The notes beneath the pieces were generated by a model. It worked only from the letters and a program-made list of their open reading frames with translations, had not been told where the DNA came from and ran no database searches. DNA of 64,000 nucleotides from NCBI GenBank assembly GCA_949152475.1, contig OX424561.1, positions 29,630,481 to 29,694,480 of the forward strand, read 5' to 3'. The stretch is from Terebella lapidaria (lineage: Eukaryota > Annelida > Polychaeta > Terebellida > Terebellidae). Shown here piece by piece: positions 11,307-24,017 of this stretch. The first letter of the stretch is position 1. Every line of letters starts with the position of its first letter. The position numbers were made by a program, and so were the translations under genes.

Positions 11307-12665
11307 CTAGAAAGAAGAAGAAAAACACTGACATTATAGATAAACATATAGACAAACATAGCAGTAAAATAGACACAAACTAATATACATGGCGGTAAAA
11401 TATGCACAAACTAATATATACCTGGGCAAAGTGGAAGGCACTGCTTTATGTTCGACATCATGTATTTAGGTAGCTATGATTATATCGTCGCATACTGCGA
11501 TACTACTAACAGAATAATTAAAAACTCGTAGTATATAAAGCAATAGATATAGTAGTAGTATATGAAGCAATAGAAATCGATGTGATAAAAAGTGATTGTG
11601 AATAACTTTTGAACATAAACTAGTAAACTACAATCTAAAATTTTCACTGACTGTTCAGTGAGTGTTGATGAACTGTTCAAGTAAGCTGTCTTGCAGATTC
11701 TCACCGAGTGTTGAAGAAAAGTCCAAGCAAGGTTTCTTTGAGATCTTCACCGAATGTTGACAGACAGTTCAGAATAGGCTTAATCAAAACTGGAAGGTGT
11801 GCATGATCTGAATAAAAAGATGTGGTATACTTGATATTACTTGAAAAATACACATCATAACAAGTCATGCCTCCATATGGGATACGAACTCGAGAGTATG
11901 ATGCTGGTGATTTTCCTGTGCATTTATCACGACTGTGTTTTCTTCGTGCAGTGGGGGTATTTTTTAAACAAGAAAATAAACCCAAGGTAAATGCAATATT
12001 AGGTAAATAACCCCAAATAGTCACATCCAAGGTGTTGATGTGTTTCCCGTTAGGGTGTGGTTAGAGGTAATTGGTTGCCGGAGGTAGGCAAAATGTAGTT
12101 GTCGGAGCATATCAACTTATTTGTCTCTTGTACCACTGAATCTTGAAGGATGGTATAGGTGTGATTAGAAGAAAGAAGATGACGATCCGAAAGGGGAAGT
12201 GAATCAAGTTGGTATCAGAAGACCTCTATGATGGATTTAAGCGAGTCTTGGGAAACATGAGGCGGCGGGAGGAAACCTCAAGAAAGCGAAAGCCCGAGCG
12301 CCAAGCCCTCAGGCATCCACTCGAGTGTGGTACAGTTCGACTGAGGAAGCCGATGTAGATATTTAGTATTGAGCCCACGACGGAGTAATTGACCAATGAA
12401 AATCCACTGAGGGTGTACATGTTGTAGATACTGGGTTTAATGGTAAGTAATTGGGTATTATTGCTATAAACTTTATTGACGGTGATTGTACAAATATTTT
12501 ATCAGTGTTTGTCCAGCTCCCTGCTGCTGATGGCGTAGATTAGGAAATCAGCAAACAAGGAGAACAAAGCAGATTTTGTACCTCGCCCGTTGAGGGTTAC
12601 GGAGCACAATTGCTGCTGGCCAATGGCGATCTCCGGACGACTCCATGATCCTGAAGGCAGGGGTG
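11307..12665. other. Intergenic, no gene recognised
   Basis: AT-rich DNA. A minus-strand AATAAA near 12470 could be a poly(A) signal of the LTR-like remnant to its right. Confidence 0.35.
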
Positions 12666-13568
12666 TGGCTCGGCAGTGGAATGTCTGGGCAGGGGTGCAG
12701 GGGACAATGGCGTAGGGCGTGTCTATGAGATAGGGGGGGGGGGGGGGGTATTGCGCTACTTGCTGCAGTTTAGCCACTTACAACACTGCCCCCCTCCCTA
12801 GCCCACTGAGTCCATTCAGTGATACATCTCCTTCATTTCCTGCACCTGGCCCTGCAAGGTTTGATGGACAAGCTCCCAGTCAGAGTTGTAGTTAGGGGTC
12901 GATGGCGGTCGATTCTCGTTCCTCTCTGGCCTCCTCTTGTGTCCTGTTTGTTGACTCGGGGCCAGGTCTTGGAAAACAGACCTGGCCGATCTCCGTTTAC
13001 CTGATCCCGTTGTTTGAAAAGTTTCATAGTCTCTTTTTGAGCACTCACGGCTGTAATGTCCATGAGTCCCACACTTGAAGCACTCCCCTTTTCGAGCTGG
13101 TGAAGCATTTGGTGACTGGGACCTCCCCCGCCTGGAGCTGATGGAGGTGTGCGTGCTGCGAGTCACAAGCCCGTCCTGGTTACCCTTATGGGACCTATGC
13201 CCGGTCGGTTTACGCACGGAGTCTAGTGAACCAGCTTGTTCAGGACATCCTGGAACTGTTCGGTTGTCACATAGGATGGACCAGTGACTCTTCTTGCTGC
13301 AGTGCATTTAGTGTTTTCCTCATCATCTCTCCATGACACACTTCGAGATTTTGCAGATGACTTCCCCATGGTGGCCCGATAGTTGTGCCCATAGACGCTT
13401 ACCAGGCCTAGGCCTTGTCCATCGATTTTGGTTCATCGCTCCGTGGCTCGGCAGTGGACTGGCTGAGCAAAAGTGCAGGGGAGATTGGCGTTGCGCGAGT
13501 CCATGAGCTGGGGTGGGGGGGGGGGGGGGGAGGGAATTGCGCTATTTGCTGCAGTGTAGCCACTTACA
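12666..13568 (-). mobile_element. Short LTR-retroelement-like remnant with gag fragment
   Basis: Two direct repeats of about 115-125 bp bracket 0.66 kb: about 12666-12782 and 13444-13568. On the minus strand both start TGTAAGTGGCTA, contain CTGCAGCAA and a poly-C/G run of 15 or more, and end near GAGCCA, so they have TG...CA ends. Between them lies a zinc-knuckle gag-like frame. No RT, integrase or matching target duplication is visible. It may be a small non-autonomous (TRIM-like) element or a heavily deleted Gypsy-like copy. Confidence 0.5.
12816..13307 (-). CDS. Gag-like fragment with CCHC zinc knuckle
   Basis: An open frame of 163 codons has a Ser/Arg-rich centre and one classic retroviral-type knuckle, CFKCGTHGHYSRECSKR (CX2CX4HX4C). 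A basic, Pro-rich tail follows. The knuckle binds RNA in retroelement nucleocapsids. The frame is bracketed by LTR-like direct repeats and is not followed by protease or RT, so it is a truncated or non-autonomous gag. A cellular CCHC protein is a less likely alternative. Confidence 0.55.
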   Translation of the reverse strand: MHCSKKSHWSILCDNRTVPGCPEQAGSLDSVRKPTGHRSHKGNQDGLVTRSTHTSISSRRGRSQSPNASPARKGECFKCGTHGHYSRECSKRDYETFQTTGSGKRRSARSVFQDLAPSQQTGHKRRPERNENRPPSTPNYNSDWELVHQTLQGQVQEMKEMYH

Positions 13569-14512
13569 ATCAACTTGTATTTAATTGCAGTACATTTGTT
13601 GTAGTCACAATGAAATCCGCAGTATCAGACACAGATTTCTTAATATCTACATCGTTTTCCCTACCTCTCTCCTCAAAAATGTAGGTGAGTAATTATTAAT
13701 AGCTCGTGAAACGTCGTACAAGCGCCAACTGCCACTTGAAACGAATTCCACGCTGATACTTTTGTATCAGCGATTCCAAAATCGTATCGGATTGAAAACG
13801 ATCGTTCGTCTGACTCCGACTCAGATGTGTCTCCGTTGCGTACTCTATCCTGGCCTGCGAGAGTCCAATAAAAAGTAGGCGTACACTTTGACGAGGCCCG
13901 AAGCAATGAATTGGAGACGACACAAGAAGGTTTATCGAACGTATAGATCTTGATTTCAGATTGAAAATTTGTGAAATTTAGGAAACGAGAACTTGTGAAT
14001 GTTTTAAAAATACCAACTTCATGATAAAACAATCCACATAAAATAAACATTGATTACTTGTAAAAACACCAACTAAAACTAAAGTGCATCATAATTACAA
14101 TATCCATCATATTATAGGAAGAAAAGAAAAACGTGTTCTAAAACATGAAATTAATATCCATTAATTTATGTTTCATTAAGAAACTACTTTTATTTCATAA
14201 GAACTACTTTTATTTCGAGAACCTCTAGCTAGTCACCCAACTGTTCTTTGTTTTGGTCAATCACTGATTCCAAGATCAACCTTGTTGCTCGTATCTTGTC
14301 TAGAATGTCTCGAATGAAGTTATGCTGGTTTTATTATGACTAATAACCATTTCTGTGTTCTGGTTGGGTTCAGAATGTCTTTTTTGAGATCGAAGTGCAG
14401 CTGAACTACATTGATTGATTGACTGATTTTTCTTCATGATTTGTTTTGCTATGTATATTATGTTGGTTGTGTCTGCCCCCTTAGCAAGATTTCCATCCCT
14501 CATGCATTCCAG
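13569..14512. other. Expected location of first DPH6 exon, not identified
   Basis: The DPH6 gene downstream needs a short first exon ending in the codons for an ATP-binding strand plus AG. I looked for ATG...AG|GT in the right phase here and found no convincing candidate. A strong donor (AATGTAG|GTGAGT) at 13685 has no suitable in-frame ATG. Confidence 0.4.
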
Positions 14513-17500
14513 TGGCGGGAAGGACAGCTGTTACAACATGATGCAGTGTGTTGCAGAGGGACATGAACTTGTGGCTTTAGCGAACCTACGTCCAAGAGTC
14601 AAAGGTAAGACGAACACTGATGAATTTGTGTCGTTATTTGGTCGAACTGAACTTCAAGACTCGGCCTGGTTTGGTTTATGTTGGTCGTCGCTGCTGCGTT
14701 TCAGACGAGATGGACAGCTACATGTTCCAGACAGTGGGACACCATGCCATCGATTTATATGCCGAAGCGATGGAGCTGCCACTGTATAGGAGGACTCTTG
14801 AAGGAGACAGCATAGCTTGTGGTCGTGATTACGAGATCACTGCGAATGATGAGGTGGAGGACTTGTACGAACTCCTCAAGCAAATTAAGGCTAGTTGAAT
14901 TGCTATTGCTCTGGAACTTTGTGGAACGTTTTGACTACGTGGCCAGTGCAATGAACACATATAGCTGCAGTACAGGATATCCCCACTTCCTCATTTACCC
15001 CATTCAAATTGTTTCACTGTGGTGTGTAAGTTAATCGACCCTTTTAATCGATTCAATCTTTCAGAGTGAGCTGGACATAGAAGCGGTCTCAGTAGGTGCG
15101 ATATTATCCGATTATCAACGAGTGAGAGTGGAACACGTGTGAGTGAATGATTCTTTTGACTGATGAATAATTTTGCCTGGCTCTCTCACCATAAATATTA
15201 TTCATTCTCGTCTGTCTATAGTACAGCAAGTTTTGTTCGGTTCAAACTTGACCAAAAAGTTCTAGCACACGAATACGAGCATACAACCAGTATAATTTAT
15301 TCTATTTTGGTTTCTGCGATGACTTTGTTGATCCCAAAGTGCGCTCGTGCATTTTCACCAAATTATCTGGTACACATTTACACGGTCGATATTGTATACA
15401 GATGTCAAAGACTCGGATTACACTCGCTGGCATTTTTGTGGCGACGAGAACAAGACGAGTTGTTGAAAGAGATGATCAACTGTGGCGTGCACGCTATCCT
15501 CATCAAAGTTGCAGCACTAGGTTTTGAGTTTTCCAACACTATAACATACTCTTGCTCTACTTCGCGCTCAGATGATTAGGAATAGTGAAAAATATATGCA
15601 TTGCATAAGTTAATGTGCACGTTGTGATGTGTTTACAGGACTTGAACCAGACGAACACCTGGGCAAAAGCTTGGCAGATATTCTACCGCACATGCTCAAA
15701 ATGGTTAGATATATGTACAAGTCTATACGTTAATTAAAGTCAACGGACTTATCAACAATGTCATTTCATTGCATTGCCAATTTCAGAAAGAGAAATACGG
15801 TCTGAATGTCTGTGGTGAAGGCGGAGAATATGAAACATTCACATTAGACTGTCCTCTCTTCAAGAAAAGACTAATTCTGTAAGTTCCATCCAGCAATACG
15901 TGTTTGCTAGCTGTTTAAAGGCTCATCATCAGTGCGAATAATTTAAGTTCAAAGTCTGAATTGGAATAAATCACTTGAATGTGCCAAACCTGATTATGTA
16001 GGGATTCAGCAGAAACAGTAGTTCATTCCGCTGACGCGTTCGCTCCTGTTGCTTACCTGAACTTGACAAAGTTGCATTCCGAAGATAAAACTGACGTAGA
16101 TAAAGGGGAGGTGAGTCTATTCATTTGAATTGCCACATATGTTCTGTGACAACCAGATAGTATTTTGGCCCAACACATAATATTATAATACACATTCATG
16201 ACAGGATTTGGTGGATATATTCAGCCGCCTACCAATGAAACATAGCAGAAACTTACAGGACGAACTGGGTGATATCCCCAAATATGTAGATGAGGATAAT
16301 GACGTCACACAAGCACGAGTGCCCGTGTCTACTGGAGTGTGTCACTGTAAGTTGAGTGCAACTGGTAATGAAGCTAGCTTCTAAAACTGGATTCGAATTC
16401 ATTCGTCAAATTGCAGTTCTCTGTTCATATCACAGGTGACAATGTCTATGTGTCGAGAAATACTGATGGAGAAGGGTCATTCACTTGCGTTGTTGGAGTG
16501 ATGGGAATCATCCAAGCTGGGCAGACATTAACAGATTCGACCACAATTGCTATGGAGAAATTACGGGGTATCTATCATTCAAATTATAGTGGTACATTAA
16601 AATGAGGCAGAATGTTGATGCTTGAACTTGGATGCTTAACTTGTTGCAGACAGTCTCGCACAGAACGACTTGACTCCTGCTGACATCCTGGCTGTGCATC
16701 TGTATGTCAATGACCTCAGTAATTTCAGTGCAATCAACACAGTTTACAAAGAACTGTTCGGCATTAACCCACCAGTTAGGTACGTTCTATGTGTGTACCA
16801 TGCAAGTTTCGAATGCAGTCCTGATCACAGTATTCGTATTTGTATCAGTATTTGAAAATATTTCCAGTGTTTCTAGAATTGTTTCTGACAACAACCCCAT
16901 TCTGCAGCTTCAATACTTAACTACGCCATGCATGTTTTATAGTGTCCCATGCTCGGTAGTGAGAGAAGCTGGTATTATGATCCTCCAATCAGATTTATGT
17001 TGGAACAATTCCAGAGTATGTGTGGAACTGTGCTTGCCGTCGAATGTACATTTGCAAATGGATGCTGTTGCGGTACCCTCATGTTCAAATGTAAATACGA
17101 TGCATGTGCAAGGACGGTCACATTGGGCCCCAGCAAATATCGGGCCTTATAGCCAGGCAAAACATGTACGTTCCAAATCAGTATTTGCTGCTTCATGGAA
17201 TTTGTTAATATAAATTTTCTATTCAATATATAGAGGTTTGATCTCTGTTTTATTCTGATTAACCACTGAAATGGTCATGTTGAGCCCAGAATGCTGTTCG
17301 ACTTTCTGTATATTGTGGTATAAATTGTAGTAGCCTAGTAGTCGTTACAGAACGTGATTATACAGAAAGAGCTCGCGATCAATACTAGCACTGACTGTAT
17401 GTTTCCAGTATGGCGGTATGGTGTACGTCGCAGGCCAGATAGCACTGTGTCCAGCCACGATGTCTATGGTAGAGGGTGGTGTAGCTGTCGAGGCGAGGCT

Positions 17501-19189
17501 CTCCTTGCGACATGTTTCCCGTGTTCTCAAGGCGATGTTACCGTCTTGTGGTCTCAAAAACATAGTCAGTGCAGTTTGCTATGTGACTGATAATCGGTAC
17601 ATAACGACTGCTCAAAAGGAACTGCAGTTAGCAGTCTGGATAGAGGTATGTCCTATTCAGTCCTGGCAGGCCCGCCAAATACGTAAATGAATTACATGGA
17701 ACTGAAAAACGCTTCCTCTTGCACAGGCTGATGGAAATGAGGAGAAATCACCGCTCCTAGTCGAATATGTTGTTGTGCCTGCCTTGCCGAGGAAAGCGCT
17801 TGTGGAATGGCAAGTTAGAGCTTGTGATCCCGAAATAGAGTGGACAGGTAAAGACGAATCTCAACATAATTGTAGCATCTGACATATGCAAAAGTGTTTA
17901 TGTCACACTTTCAATTACTTTCAATTCATTCTGGGATGAGCAGGTTGATAACAAATTACACAAAGTCAAACCAACGATTGGTTGTTGTACCCCAATAAAC
18001 GAAATGTCCAGGCGTGATCAACTGGTCATGTCACGGGCTCGTATAGGGCATACGTACCTTACTCAGGGTTACCTGCTCCGTGGGGAGGAGGCCCCTGTGT
18101 GTGTGCCCTGTCGAGAGTGGCTGACCGTTGAACATGTCCTGGTACATTGTCAAGATTTGGCTGACACTCGTCGTTTGTTTTACGAGTGGCAGTCAATGCA
18201 TGATGTTTTTAACGATATTAATATTTATAAAATCCTCAATTTCCTTCGGGAAATTGGGGTATATTTCTATTTTTAGACAAATAAATTCTAGTCAATGCCT
18301 TTGGGTCTAGATCTAGTCATTTTTTTTTCACCACTAACTTTGTAAGGTTTTACTGTTCACTACAAATTTTTAATTGCATAACTTGTGGTTTTATCATTCT
18401 TGATATTACTTTTATATCCTTGTTTGGCACTGAAATGGCCTTCTTGAGCCCAAAGTGCCGTTAAGCTTTATTTCTTCTTCTTCTCACTTTCAATTACTGA
18501 TTAATTAGTCTCGTTATTATCTGTTACTGTATAATCCATTTTGTTCCTGACAGATATGGATTTAACATTGGGAGAAAGTGCTTATATTTGTAAAGCCAGA
18601 TGCTCTTATGGAGTGGTTGGCCCTGAGCAACACTGGTCTTTCATTGTTCAGATCGGTCAGTATGTTGTTATATGCTTTAACTGAATATCAGAATATTCAA
18701 CAAACACGTAACACCGTGTTTACTTGGGATAATAATTTGACTTTGATGAAAAGTCGCCCTATTATTTTATTTTTGTAACCTACCATTACTAGAACATCCG
18801 TGTGGAGATGCGTCAACCTGTGCAGGGAAAGAATGCACTCTGCTGGAGTTCGGGATATCTTCAGTCAATAAAATTCTGCAAGAGAAATCGTCGACCATAA
18901 AGTCTATGGCTTGTCTGCGTGTATTCTTCCGCGCTGATATTCTGAGGACGGAAGAAATGCACGAAGGTTGGCATGTATTGAAATGTATTCCTAGTTTACC
19001 GTTGCAAAATGTCCGTACTTCGCACATGTGGAGATTTATTAAAAGAAAACATCACTCCCATAATCAAGTGTTTCATTTTCAGCATACCATTCTCTAAGAA
19101 GTCAACCAGGAAGTATGGTACCTGCTGTGTCTTTGGTCCCGGTCTTAGGATTGAAGTCACCTGGAATATTGATGAGCATCTGCCACTAA
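14513..19189 (+). CDS. DPH6: Diphthine-ammonia ligase (DPH6/ATPBD4-type) with RidA-like domains, 16 exons
   Basis: Family role: ATP-dependent amidation of diphthine on elongation factor 2, the last step of diphthamide synthesis, in the cytosol. Exons: 14513-14604, 14705-14889, 15065-15138, 15402-15520, 15639-15703, 15787-15878, 16002-16110, 16205-16346, 16436-16567, 16650-16779, 17015-17165, 17409-17645, 17727-17847, 18554-18655, 18793-18966, 19083-19189. Phases agree throughout and give about 676 codons, near the length of yeast Dph6. Seen: the PP-loop SGGKDSCYNMMQC, then QTVGHHAIDLYAEAM, GAILSDYQRVRVE and VCGEGGEYETFTLDCPLFKK. After these come YjgF/RidA-like segments, including HWAPANIGPYSQAK and YGGMVYVAGQIALCPATM. 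The first exon with the start codon was not found. Intron 2 starts GC rather than GT. Intron 13 holds a LINE fragment. All splice sites are by eye. Confidence 0.93.
17920..18484 (+). mobile_element. 5'-truncated I/Nimb-like LINE inside a DPH6 intron
   Basis: The copy is flanked by CACTTTCAATTACT at 17906-17919 and 18485-18498, a perfect 14-bp target duplication. It encodes a C-terminal LINE fragment (about 18004-18276) with RIGHTYLTQGYLL and a Cys/His knuckle (CVPC...TVEHVLVHC), typical of I/Nimb-type LINE C-termini. Its 3' UTR is the tail sequence found alone at many other sites, ending in TTC repeats. This copy therefore identifies the parent of those tails. Confidence 0.85.
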
Positions 19190-19237
19190 GGATCCAGTCG
19201 TTTCCATGCATCATCTGTGTCGTGCAATTGAGTGACT

Positions 19238-19243
19238 AATAAA
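19238..19243 (+). promoter_or_regulatory. Poly(A) signal AATAAA of DPH6
   Basis: A canonical AATAAA lies 49 bases after the DPH6 stop codon, consistent with a short 3' UTR. Confidence 0.7.
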
Positions 19244-20309
19244 ATTTTACAAAGTTGTGCCATCTGTTTTCTTATGTTCAGAGTTTGTAGTATGTACACA
19301 ATCGTTTGTAGTGGTTCATTCTGTATTGTGACATCAGTTTTGAGCATCTCCTGAAGCATTTTCGGGATTTATGTGACACTTTCAAGAAATCAGTTTTAAG
19401 ATATCAATATTTACAGTTATTAATTGTATCCGGTGAACAACTTCTAAAAAGTTGTCCCATAGGGCTTGGACTGGAGTTTGTTTTGCATGTTCAGCTGTGA
19501 AATTGGTACTCGTGGAAAGCCCGTAATTCTACCACATGCTTGCACCTTAGGAAGAGTGAATGACAATTTGTCAGCAGGAGGTCCAAGATGATTTGTTTGG
19601 ATTATGTCGAGTGATTAGGTATACCACTTATTCCAGTCCGAGGTATTAGGAACTCCCGTGGAAGGTGGTATTCAGCAGCATGGTGTTCTGAAATGGATAT
19701 GTCTGCACATTTCATGCCGGGCAAGCTGTACTCATCATCGAGCATGCACACGTTGCTTGGACTCTCTTTGTTGTGTGTTACCTGTAGTATCTCAGGTAAG
19801 GCTAATCCATAATCTTCATTAGTGTTTAGGCCTCCGTAGCAGCAACCTTCAAGGACATAGTGTAGCATAAGACAGTAGGATCAACTTCACTGATTAGAAC
19901 ATTATATCTTTCTCAACTGTCACACAATCATTTCGTCAATACACCACTCTCACTACCATATATGTACGTAGTTCAAATGAGGTCCACTTGTTATAAGTAG
20001 CGCTTCTTCAGTTTGTTCGAAAGGCTTATTTTCATATGACGTGCACCATGGGAAAGTTTAACCGTTGGTATCGAGAGGGAAACTCCAGACCCCAGGCACT
20101 GTGTGGATGATGTCCACGTTGGAGCTAATCATCATAAAATCCGTACTTTTTCGAATGATTAGGACCTGGTTGACCTGCTGGTGTACTATACAAAATAGTA
20201 TTGTAGGGTCAACTTCACTGGTCAAAACATTCTTTCCCAACTGTCCCTAACACCACAATGGCTTACACGTGGTATCGACATGTACACTGTTCCTAGAAAT
20301 CTGAATAAT
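19244..20309. other. Intergenic, no gene recognised
   Basis: Two segments (near 19860-19960 and 20160-20250) share phrases such as TAGTATTGTAGGGTCAACTTCACTG and so look like an old dispersed repeat. Otherwise nothing is recognised. Confidence 0.35.
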
Positions 20310-23300
20310 AAGATAAGATCAGATAAGATATACTTTATTGGGTCCAAAAAGGAAATATAATAATAATAATAATAAAACATGAGTTGATAAAAAGAAGAGA
20401 AGAATATAAGTATTAAGTATAGACATAGCACAAAACACGAGAGTATGAGGAATGACTTGATTTAAAAGACTGATTAGATGACAAATGACTAGAACATAAA
20501 GTAACCAAACTGGACAATGAATGACTAAGGAAAAAAAAGACTAGACAATGAAGTGACTAGGAAAACCGACCAGACAATTAAGTGACTAAGGAAAACAGAC
20601 TAGACAATTAAGTGACTACGTAAAATCTAAATTATCAACTACATTGTGAGTTAAAGAACTGAATGGACTTTGGGATAAAAGACACATTGTACCTGTTTGT
20701 TCTACATTTAAGGGATTTAAGTCTAACACCCGATGGTAGTTGCTCATAGAAGGGATGAAGAGGATGTGATGAATCTCCGGTGATTTGTTCGGTTTTAGCA
20801 CAGCATTGAGACTGGTACAAGGATTCCAGCGAGGGACAAGCGCCTACGATTTTCTGTGACTGTCTTATAATCCTGGACATTTTATTTAGGTCTTTCTTAT
20901 TTGCATTACTGTAGTACACTGACAGACAGAACGTGAAAATACTTTGCACCACCGACGTGTAGAACAATTGCATGATAGTTAAGTCAACTCTGCATCTACA
21001 ATGAGTGGATCCTCAGAAATTTCAGATTTAAATTTTGAAGTAGACCACAATTCGCAGGGTAATTCGTCACTTGGGCTGACCCTTAACATTTCCGAGACAC
21101 ACACGCTGAGGTCTGGCAGTTAAAAACTCATTTATCCACAGAGTTATATTGGGATTAACGCCCATAGACATTAGTTTTTTCGTCATTATATGTGGTTGAA
21201 TTGTATTAAAAGCACTGGAAAAGTCAACCATGAGAAGTCGGGCAGTGTTACCAGCAGTATCCAAGTGCTGATATAGATGATGCACCAGAGTCAGGACGGC
21301 ATCATCAACTCCACGCTTGACGCGGTACGCGAACTGGAGTCCATCCATGATGGGGCTCACGCTCGGCAAAAGGAGATTAGCGCGACCGGTCGAAAGTCAT
21401 TCTTTTCTGATGGTTTGGGCTTTTTGGGTATCGGCCTGATGTTGGAAGTTTCCCACTGAGTCGGGAGATTATGTGTAACCAATGAGTGTTGATAGAGACC
21501 ACGTAGTACATGAGCGAGTTCTGATTTGCACTCCTTCAAGACACGGCCACTTATTGGGCTTAATCTTAGCCGGGCTAGTTATGACATGATCGTCTGTTAT
21601 AGTCACATGGTCGAGTGGGCAAACAGTGCTAAGTAACTCCGTTTGAAGTTCTTCACGCTCTTGAGAAAAATCGTGAGTATCGAACCGCCCATAAAAGTGA
21701 TTAAGGTTGTTAGCAAAGGTGACATCGTTGATCAACTTGCCTTTCGGTTTGACTCCAAAGCCGGTGATCTGACGTAGGCCACGCCATGCATCGCGAGTGT
21801 TGGTAGACCTTAAATTGTTCTCGAGTTTCTGTTTGAAATTGGCTTTGCAAACACGAATTTGAGTTTGGAGCTCAGTTTGTACAGCACGTAGCTCGTACGT
21901 TTCCTTATTAGCGAGGGCCCCTTTTTTGCTTGTTAAGAGTTTCTTTGAGTTCCTTAGTTACCCAAGGCTTATTGTTTGGGTAAAAGGTCACCTCCTTATT
22001 CGGAATTATCGTGTCCTCACAAAATTTTATTTAGTCCCCAACAACATCCACATTCTGAGACAAATTATCGTCATTCGTCAGAACATCCCATATAGTACAG
22101 TCAAAGCACCCACGTAGCACATCAACTGAATCCTTAGTCCATTGTTTCACTAGACGCGTTTGGGGCTTACTTTGCTTTATTTTTTGTGGATACATTGGGG
22201 TTATGTGGATAATATTGTGGTCCGATTTACCCAGCGGGGGTTCACGATGTGTCTGGTAGGCATTTGGGACATTACAGTAGCACAATCCAGAGTTTTCTCG
22301 TCTCTAGTTGGACACGAGACAAAGTGGGTGTACGCAGGTAGACAGGAGTCCAATGACGGAGTAGACAGGAGTCCAATGACGGATGCCGACGATCAAAAGC
22401 TCGATGTCCGGCATGCATATTTTCTCTTTCACAGTCTAATTGTTTGCCCAGCGGTCATTTATGTACATGCACACTCCGCCACCTACTTGTTTACCAGAGT
22501 TCAGATTTCGATCGCCCCTGATCAGCGAGAAGCCGTCGATGTTAACACAGTCGTCTGAGATGTCATCCCGGAGCCACGTCTCGGTAAAACACATCACGGA
22601 GGATTCACGATACTCATAGCTGAATCTGGCGCACGCGGACAGTTCATCCATCTTGTTGCTGATGGAGCGGACATTACCCAAGATGATGGAAGGAAGAGGA
22701 ACATGTCTCCAGCGTCGGCGAACCCCTCCACGTCAGGCTTGGGGTTGATTACATGTAAATGTAATCGATTATAATTACAATTACAATTGATTTCCTTGAT
22801 TACAATTACAACTACAATTACATTTATTTTGAATGTAATTGATTACAATTACAATTACTTTGCAAAGTAATCAATTACAATTACTTCATGAAAGGACACT
22901 TTCCAAAGCTATATGTTACTTTGTGACATGGTATTCTGCTCAAAATGTAGCTCAAATGGCATGTTACAATAGACATATTACCAACTCATACAATCATTAA
23001 TCATAATTCATCACCAACAAATTTATATTTCTTTTTTCTTGTGAAAACATTGTATGGCTGTATGCACGAAACTCTGATTAGCTACACCTTGTTTAACCTC
23101 ATAGATCTGGATCATGCATTTTGTTGTGACCTTGTGATAACATTAATCAGGTCAGGCCCAGCAGCAGTGATTGCGCAATCACACATTGGAGTGATCAAAG
23201 ACAATAAGATTTTGTGTGTTTTAGCCACTTAGTAGCCAGTAGTATTGCCAGTCTGATTGTATTGTTGGTAGTCATTGATATTTAGCATCCAGTCAGTTTG

Positions 23301-23975
23301 GCTGGTTTTATGGCTTTTAGCATGCTGAGCCAGGAAAATTAGATGAATCATGAAAGACAAATGGCTATTGTATTGATTCTGTTAACGTTCATCATGGTGC
23401 AGTGAAAGTTTAGTGCTCCGCGTACATGTAAATATTTTCATGTGAGTTACGGTTTGTGTCCATATACTAGTAATCAATATGTAATTGAAATGTAATCAAA
23501 TATTTGATTACTTTGTGAAAGTAATCGATTATAATTACAATTACTTTCTATTTTTATTACATGATTACTGATTACATACGATTGCTTTCAAATGTGTAAT
23601 CGATTACAATGATTACAATTACTCAATGTAATCGACCCCAAGCCTGCTCCACGTTTACCACGCTTGCGAGGCTTTCGAACAATGTCAGCCGGGAGGTCTA
23701 GCAAGCAGGTGCGCTTGTCAGAGAGGGGGCGTAGGCCCAGTAGCTCATGGAAACAAACACGTTCGTTCCTCTGTTTTCGCCCAGTGCCGACAAAATCAAG
23801 TTGATGACAAGAATAACAGCAAAAAAGTTAGTAATCCGACAGCTCAGCATACTCCACGTTGTTTGTGCAACGTAATACAGTAAAAACGATTGTGAAAAGC
23901 AACGCACATATGTGCAAAAATTTGATAATATCTGTAGCCAATTTTAAATGCTGGTCGCCACAGTGCAGCGCCCTA
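20310..23975 (-). mobile_element. Degraded CR1/L2-group LINE, internally deleted
   Basis: Minus-strand order: hydrophobic N-terminus (about 23860), endonuclease start with ETWL (22436-22681), endonuclease end with SDHN (22031-22285), RT start (LQFAYRVKRGVDDA, FSSAFNTIQPH at 21067-21369) and C-terminus with HPLHPFYEQLPSG (20635-20973). It ends in an AAGAT-type microsatellite tail at 20310-20335. The RT catalytic DD box is missing through an internal deletion near 21000, and part of the endonuclease is gone. It is related to the LINE at 52.8-57.2 kb but clearly diverged from it. A hAT-type element interrupts it at 22734-23646. Confidence 0.8.
22734..23646. mobile_element. Non-autonomous hAT-type element inside the LINE
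   Basis: Inverted ends CAGGCTTGGGG...CCCCAAGCCTG are flanked by CTCCACGT at 22726-22733 and 23647-23654, a perfect 8-bp target duplication diagnostic of hAT. Both subterminal regions are built from TTACAATTACAAT-like and TAATCGATTA phrases. Nothing is encoded. It inserted after the LINE did. Confidence 0.92.
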
Positions 23976-23984
23976 TAGAATTCT

Positions 23985-24017
23985 CAAGATGTAGATGTAG
24001 ATGACATCTACATCTTG
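23985..24017. repeat. Perfect short hairpin
   Basis: Arms CAAGATGTAGATGT and ACATCTACATCTTG (14 bp each) are separated by 5 bases. It lies just outside the 5' end of the LINE. Function unknown. Confidence 0.7.

Noticed and set aside
17904..17940. Intron-embedded exon of DPH6 between 17848 and 18553
   Set aside because: The open frame there is LINE-derived and bounded by target-site duplications.
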